A stretch of 64,000 nucleotides of DNA from Thiosocius sp963736445. GTDB lineage: Bacteria; Pseudomonadota; Gammaproteobacteria; Chromatiales; Chromatiaceae. The translations under genes were made by a program, and so were the position numbers. Positions 60,534 through 64,000 of the stretch are shown here, one piece after another. Below the pieces are notes generated by a model. That model made no database searches, was not told where the DNA came from, and was given only the letters and a program-made list of their open reading frames with translations. The stretch is taken from NCBI GenBank assembly GCA_963736445.1, contig CAVTOY010000006.1, positions 62,001-126,000 of the forward strand, in the 5' to 3' direction. Position 1 is the stretch's first letter. The number at the start of each line of letters is the position of its first letter.

Positions 60534-61409
60534 TCAAGGGCGATCATTGGGCAGCTGTGCTATGCGTACATCCGGCATGCGCCCTCCTGCGTGGCGTTCC
60601 TGGCCGGCCAGATCGCGGCGGAGCGCGACCTGCTGAAAGCCTTGGCCCTGCAGCAGATCGACCACACGGCTGCCCTGATCGTGGCCGTGTTCCAGCCACA
60701 GCCAGCCGCCGGGTCGCAAAAAACCTGGCGCCGCATCGATAATCGCGCGTATGTCGTCGAGACCGTCTTCACCGGCCACCAGGGCCTGCACGGGCTCGAA
60801 GCGGAGGTCACCGCGTGCAAGAAGCGGGTCGTCTTGCGCCACGTAGGGTGGATTGGAGACGATCAGATCGAATGATGACCCGGCGGGTAGTGCGGAAAAC
60901 CAGTCACCATGTGCGAAATCCACGCTGGACAGGCTCAGTAGTCCGGCGTTGGCACGGGCGATCTCCAGCGCCGCGGTGCTCCGGTCAACGCCCAGGACCC
61001 GCCAGCTCGGCCGTTCACTGGCCAGCGCGAGGGCGATGGCGCCGCTGCCGGTGCCGAGATCGAGGATATCTGCGTCGTCCGGCAGCGTGATCCCCAGTGC
61101 AATCTCGACCAGCCCCTCGGTCTCGGGGCGCGGGATCAGGGTGTCGCGACTTACACTGAGTGTGAGCGACCAGAATTCGCGCCTGCCGGTGAGGTGGGCG
61201 ATCGGATGCCCGTCGCGGCGCTGCGCCACCCATTCGGTGAAGGCGGCGATCTCGGCCGCGGTGGGGGCGTGTTCCGGGTGCGCGTACAGCCAGCTGCGAT
61301 CCTGCCCGAGTGCATGCGCCAGCAGGATCTCAGACTCCAGCGCCGGCGTATCGACAATGGCGGCCAGCACCTGACGCGCGTCCGCGAGCAGGGCACCGAC
61401 GCTGTTCAT
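60534..61409 (-). CDS. prmC: Release factor glutamine methyltransferase PrmC
   Basis: A 291-residue enzyme that methylates the Gln of the GGQ motif in release factors RF1 and RF2. The N-terminal helical domain recognises the factor. The SAM loop is ILDLGTGSGAIALALASERP near residue 112 and the catalytic motif is IVSNPPYVAQDDP near 180. It overlaps prfA by 4 bp, which matches the conserved prfA-prmC pair. Confidence 0.95.
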   Translation of the reverse strand: MNSVGALLADARQVLAAIVDTPALESEILLAHALGQDRSWLYAHPEHAPTAAEIAAFTEWVAQRRDGHPIAHLTGRREFWSLTLSVSRDTLIPRPETEGLVEIALGITLPDDADILDLGTGSGAIALALASERPSWRVLGVDRSTAALEIARANAGLLSLSSVDFAHGDWFSALPAGSSFDLIVSNPPYVAQDDPLLARGDLRFEPVQALVAGEDGLDDIRAIIDAAPGFLRPGGWLWLEHGHDQGSRVVDLLQGQGFQQVALRRDLAGQERHAGGRMPDVRIAQLPNDRP

Positions 61410-62485
61410 TCCGCCGACAGGGCGGCCAGCTGTCCGGCCTGGTACTCATGCTGCAAGGGGTCTATGACTTGGTCTAGGGCACCCTGCATGATCTCGTCGA
61501 GCTTATACAGTGTGAGATTGATGCGATGGTCGGTCAGACGGTTCTGCGGGAAGTTGTAGGTTCGAATGCGCTCCGAACGGTCGCCGCTGCCGACCTGGAG
61601 GCGGCGATCCTCGGCCTGGCTGGCAGCGGCGCTCTCGCGGGCCGCAGCGAGCAGCCTTGCCTGCAATAGGGACATGGCGCGCGCCTTGTTCTTGTGCTGA
61701 GAACGCTCGTCCTGACACTCCACCACGACGCCGCTCGGCAGGTGGGTGATGCGCACCGCCGAATCCGTGGTATTGACGTGTTGACCGCCGGCGCCGGAGG
61801 AACGGTAGGTATCGATGCGCAGATCGCTCGGGTTGATCTCGAACTCATCGACGCTTTCGGCCTCCGGCAGGATGGCCACAGTACAGGCCGAGGTGTGGAT
61901 GCGACCCTGTGATTCGGTCTCCGGTACCCGCTGCACCCGATGTGCGCCGGATTCAAACTTGAGCCGCGAGTAGACCTCCTGGCCGATGATGCGCATCACC
62001 ACCTCCTTGTAGCCGCCGAGTTCGCCGACGCTCTCGCCGACCGTTTCGGTCTTCCAGCGCCGTTGTTCCGCATACCGCAGGTACATGCGCAACAGGTCGC
62101 CGGCGAACAGTGCCGCCTCCGCACCCCCCGTCCCGGCGCGTACCTCGAGGTAGACGTTGCGCGCATCGTTCGGATCGCGCGGCAGCAGCAGGCGTTGGAG
62201 TTCAGGCTCGAGTTCACCCAAGGTGGCGCGGGCCTCGCGGCAGGCGTCCTCGGCGAGTTCTGTCATCTCTGGATCCGCCAACATCTCCTCGGCGCTGTGC
62301 AACTCGGTCTCAGCCGAGACATAGCGCTGGTAGCACAGGCTAAGCGGTTCGATCTGGGCATATTCGCGGCTCAGGTCGCGAAAGCCATTCGCATCGGCCT
62401 GGATCGCCGGGTCGGCGAGCAGTGCGGTAATCTCCTGGTAACGGTCGCTGATCTGTTCGAGCTTACTGCGAATACTGGCATTCAT
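61406..62485 (-). CDS. prfA: Peptide chain release factor 1
   Basis: A 359-residue release factor for UAA and UAG. It has the peptidyl-hydrolysis motif SSGAGGQHVNTTDSAVRITHLPSG near residue 228 and the codon-recognition domain around RVPETESQGRIHTSACTVAILPEAE. The GGQ glutamine is the substrate of PrmC. Amber stop codons, which this factor alone reads, are the ones used at the repeat junctions in this window. Confidence 0.97.
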   Translation of the reverse strand: MNASIRSKLEQISDRYQEITALLADPAIQADANGFRDLSREYAQIEPLSLCYQRYVSAETELHSAEEMLADPEMTELAEDACREARATLGELEPELQRLLLPRDPNDARNVYLEVRAGTGGAEAALFAGDLLRMYLRYAEQRRWKTETVGESVGELGGYKEVVMRIIGQEVYSRLKFESGAHRVQRVPETESQGRIHTSACTVAILPEAESVDEFEINPSDLRIDTYRSSGAGGQHVNTTDSAVRITHLPSGVVVECQDERSQHKNKARAMSLLQARLLAAARESAAASQAEDRRLQVGSGDRSERIRTYNFPQNRLTDHRINLTLYKLDEIMQGALDQVIDPLQHEYQAGQLAALSAE

Positions 62486-62572
62486 CGTTTGCGGGGGCGG
62501 CCTTGGGGTATCGATGCGGGGATGGGCCGACCGGGTGGATCGGCGAGCGCGTACGCTTACGCGCAGGTCTGG

Positions 62573-63853
62573 CTAATCGTTACCCGATTTTCCGTGGCCC
62601 AACTGGAATAGGGCGTTGGCGGCCTCGAGAAGCTCACGCCGGCCGCTGCTGCCGGCCTCGCGCAGTTGCGCACTCGGGGTGTGCAATAGTTTGTTGGTCA
62701 GGGTCTGGGCAAGGTAATTCAGGGCCTCGTCGGCAGGCTTGCCGCAATCGACCATATGCCTGGCCTTGAGCAGCACTTGGTCGCGGATCTCGCCCGCCTG
62801 CTGGCGGTAATCCTGGATCAGGCCCACCGCATCCAGCGAGCGCATCCAGGCAAGAAATTCGTCGACCTGAAACGCGATGATCTCGCGCGCCTGCTCGGCG
62901 GCCTCCTGGCGCGAGCGCAGATTATCCTGGATGACATCCTCGAGATCGTCGACGGTGTAAAGGTACACGTCCTCCAGATCGGCCACCTCGGCCTCGATAT
63001 CCCGGGGTACGGCGATATCGACCATGAACATCGGCCGGTGGCGGCGCCGTTTCAGCGCGCTTTCCACCGTGCCTTTGCCAAGGATGGGCATCGGACTGGC
63101 GGTCGAGGCCACCACGATGTCCGCGTCCGCCAGATGTGACGGAATCTCCGTCAAACTGATCGCATAGGCGTCGAACTGCAGCGCCAGCTCCTCGGCACGC
63201 GCAATCGTGCGGTTGGCGACGATGATGCGGCCGATGCCGTTCTGTATCAGGTGGCGCGCTGCGAGTTCGACCGTCTCGCCAGCGCCGATCAGCATGGCAG
63301 TCTGTTTCGAAAGATCGGTGAAGATCTGGCGGGCCAGGCTGACTGCGGCGAATGCGACTGACACCGGGCTGTCGCCAATCGCGGTGTCGGTGCGCACCTG
63401 CTTGGCGGTCGCAAAGGCGTGCTGAAACAATCGGGTCAGGAGCTTGCCGGTGCGGCCCGCCTCCTTTGCGGTCTGAAAAGCGCTCTTCACCTGGCCAAGG
63501 ATCTGCGGTTCGCCCAGCACCAGGGAATCCAGACCGCTGGAGACCGACAGCAGATGAGCCACGACCTTCCTGCCTTCGTGGTGGTAAAGATAGGGTGCGA
63601 TATCCTCCACCGACAGGCCGTGGAACCTGGCCAGCCAGTCGCGGGTCAACTCCTGCGGATCGTCGACCGCATCGTCGGCACTGCAATAGATCTCAGTGCG
63701 GTTGCAGGTGGAGAGGATCACCGCCTCCTCGATGCCGGGAAGTTCCGCGAGACTACGCAGCGCACCGACCACGATATCCGGGCCAAAGGTCACACGCTCA
63801 CGGATGCTGACCGGAGCGGTTGTGTGGTTGAGACCAATGACTAGCGGGGGCAT
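62573..63853 (-). CDS. hemA: Glutamyl-tRNA reductase
   Basis: A 426-residue NADPH-dependent enzyme that makes glutamate-1-semialdehyde, the first committed step of C5-pathway tetrapyrrole synthesis. The catalytic Cys is in AVILSTCNRTEIYCS near residue 50. SSGLDSLVLGEPQILGQVKSAFQ follows, then the NADPH-binding AMLIGAGETVELAARHL near 190, and the C-terminal dimerisation helix region. ATG 63853 gives the standard N terminus (PPLVIGLNHTTAPVSIRERV). It heads the hemA-prfA-prmC-moeB row. Confidence 0.97.
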   Translation of the reverse strand: MPPLVIGLNHTTAPVSIRERVTFGPDIVVGALRSLAELPGIEEAVILSTCNRTEIYCSADDAVDDPQELTRDWLARFHGLSVEDIAPYLYHHEGRKVVAHLLSVSSGLDSLVLGEPQILGQVKSAFQTAKEAGRTGKLLTRLFQHAFATAKQVRTDTAIGDSPVSVAFAAVSLARQIFTDLSKQTAMLIGAGETVELAARHLIQNGIGRIIVANRTIARAEELALQFDAYAISLTEIPSHLADADIVVASTASPMPILGKGTVESALKRRRHRPMFMVDIAVPRDIEAEVADLEDVYLYTVDDLEDVIQDNLRSRQEAAEQAREIIAFQVDEFLAWMRSLDAVGLIQDYRQQAGEIRDQVLLKARHMVDCGKPADEALNYLAQTLTNKLLHTPSAQLREAGSSGRRELLEAANALFQLGHGKSGND

Positions 63854-64000
63854 ATTGGGTTAAGTAGCTGGGCGACCGATTGGAAATTTTGAGATATCAA
63901 ATGGTTGAATGCAAGTGTGCGGGCCACTCCGGGATTGGGACGAAAGCGCGACAAGGCGTTTTCGCCGACGCACCAATCGACTAATCTAGGCATGGTGAGA
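63854..64000. promoter_or_regulatory. Region upstream of hemA; possible start of a divergent gene
   Basis: This AT-richer stretch should hold the hemA promoter. An ATG at 63992 on the plus strand may open a divergent gene, but only nine bases of it are inside the window, so nothing can be said about the product. Confidence 0.3.

Overview
The window reads as a GC-rich, densely coded gammaproteobacterial chromosome. The gene orders tesA/ybbA-ybbP, mreBCD-mrdA-rodA-mltB-rlpA-dacC-dat-ybeD-lipB, gatCAB and hemA-prfA-prmC-moeB are all typical of Gammaproteobacteria. A sulfur globule protein gene, preceded by a near-consensus promoter, points to a sulfur oxidiser that stores elemental sulfur (Chromatiales-like). 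A set of genes for the osmolyte N-acetylglutaminylglutamine amide suggests a saline habitat. No rRNA, tRNA, CRISPR array or intact transposase gene was found.

Layout. 0-10.2 kb: start of tesA, an ABC exporter pair (ybbA/ybbP), a conserved unknown, tmcA, a Bcp-type peroxiredoxin, then a minus-strand CBS / PII-like / DUF1538 set and truC. 10.3-13.9 kb: a hybrid histidine kinase and a response regulator-PAS gene interrupted by about six single-base shifts, then an ArsR-type regulator. 14.1-19.6 kb: zapE and an RND efflux pair. 19.6-27.1 kb: a possible small RNA locus, a TraB-like membrane protein, a small lipoprotein, a TlpA fusion, selO, an unknown gene, a SIMPL protein and the sulfur globule gene. 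27.3-30.9 kb: an Mqo-like FAD enzyme, a GST and photolyase. 31.4-36.9 kb: a photo-oxidative-stress style cluster, with gpx-DUF3429-merR on the minus strand and FAD oxidase-DUF1365-cfa on the plus strand, divided by a promoter region with an 11-bp direct repeat like CarH/LitR operators. 37-42 kb: the osmolyte genes. 42-52.9 kb: lipoate and cell-wall elongation genes. 53-56.4 kb: gatCAB. 56.5-63.9 kb: a FemAB-like protein, a diguanylate cyclase, a methyltransferase and the hemA-prfA-prmC-moeB operon.

The most unusual feature is a set of short palindromic repeats with CTAG at their outer ends. One family (consensus CTAGCCTGCAAATCTCACCG) has two full 184-bp copies, one diverged 137-bp copy and several solo ends or remnants. 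A second family (CTAGCAGCCTGTCG) forms a 269-bp MITE-like element plus a remnant. In seven genes (ybbP, the histidine kinase, the Mqo-like gene, the M42 peptidase, ngg, rlpA, gatA) the TAG stop codon is part of the element's terminal CTAG. The elements therefore seem to have settled at CTAG sites formed by amber stop codons, leaving the proteins nearly or fully intact.

Other points of interest are a two-domain DUF1538 protein with PII-like and CBS partners, a receiver domain lacking both key residues, a possible ATC start for mreC, and a broken signal peptide in the TlpA fusion.
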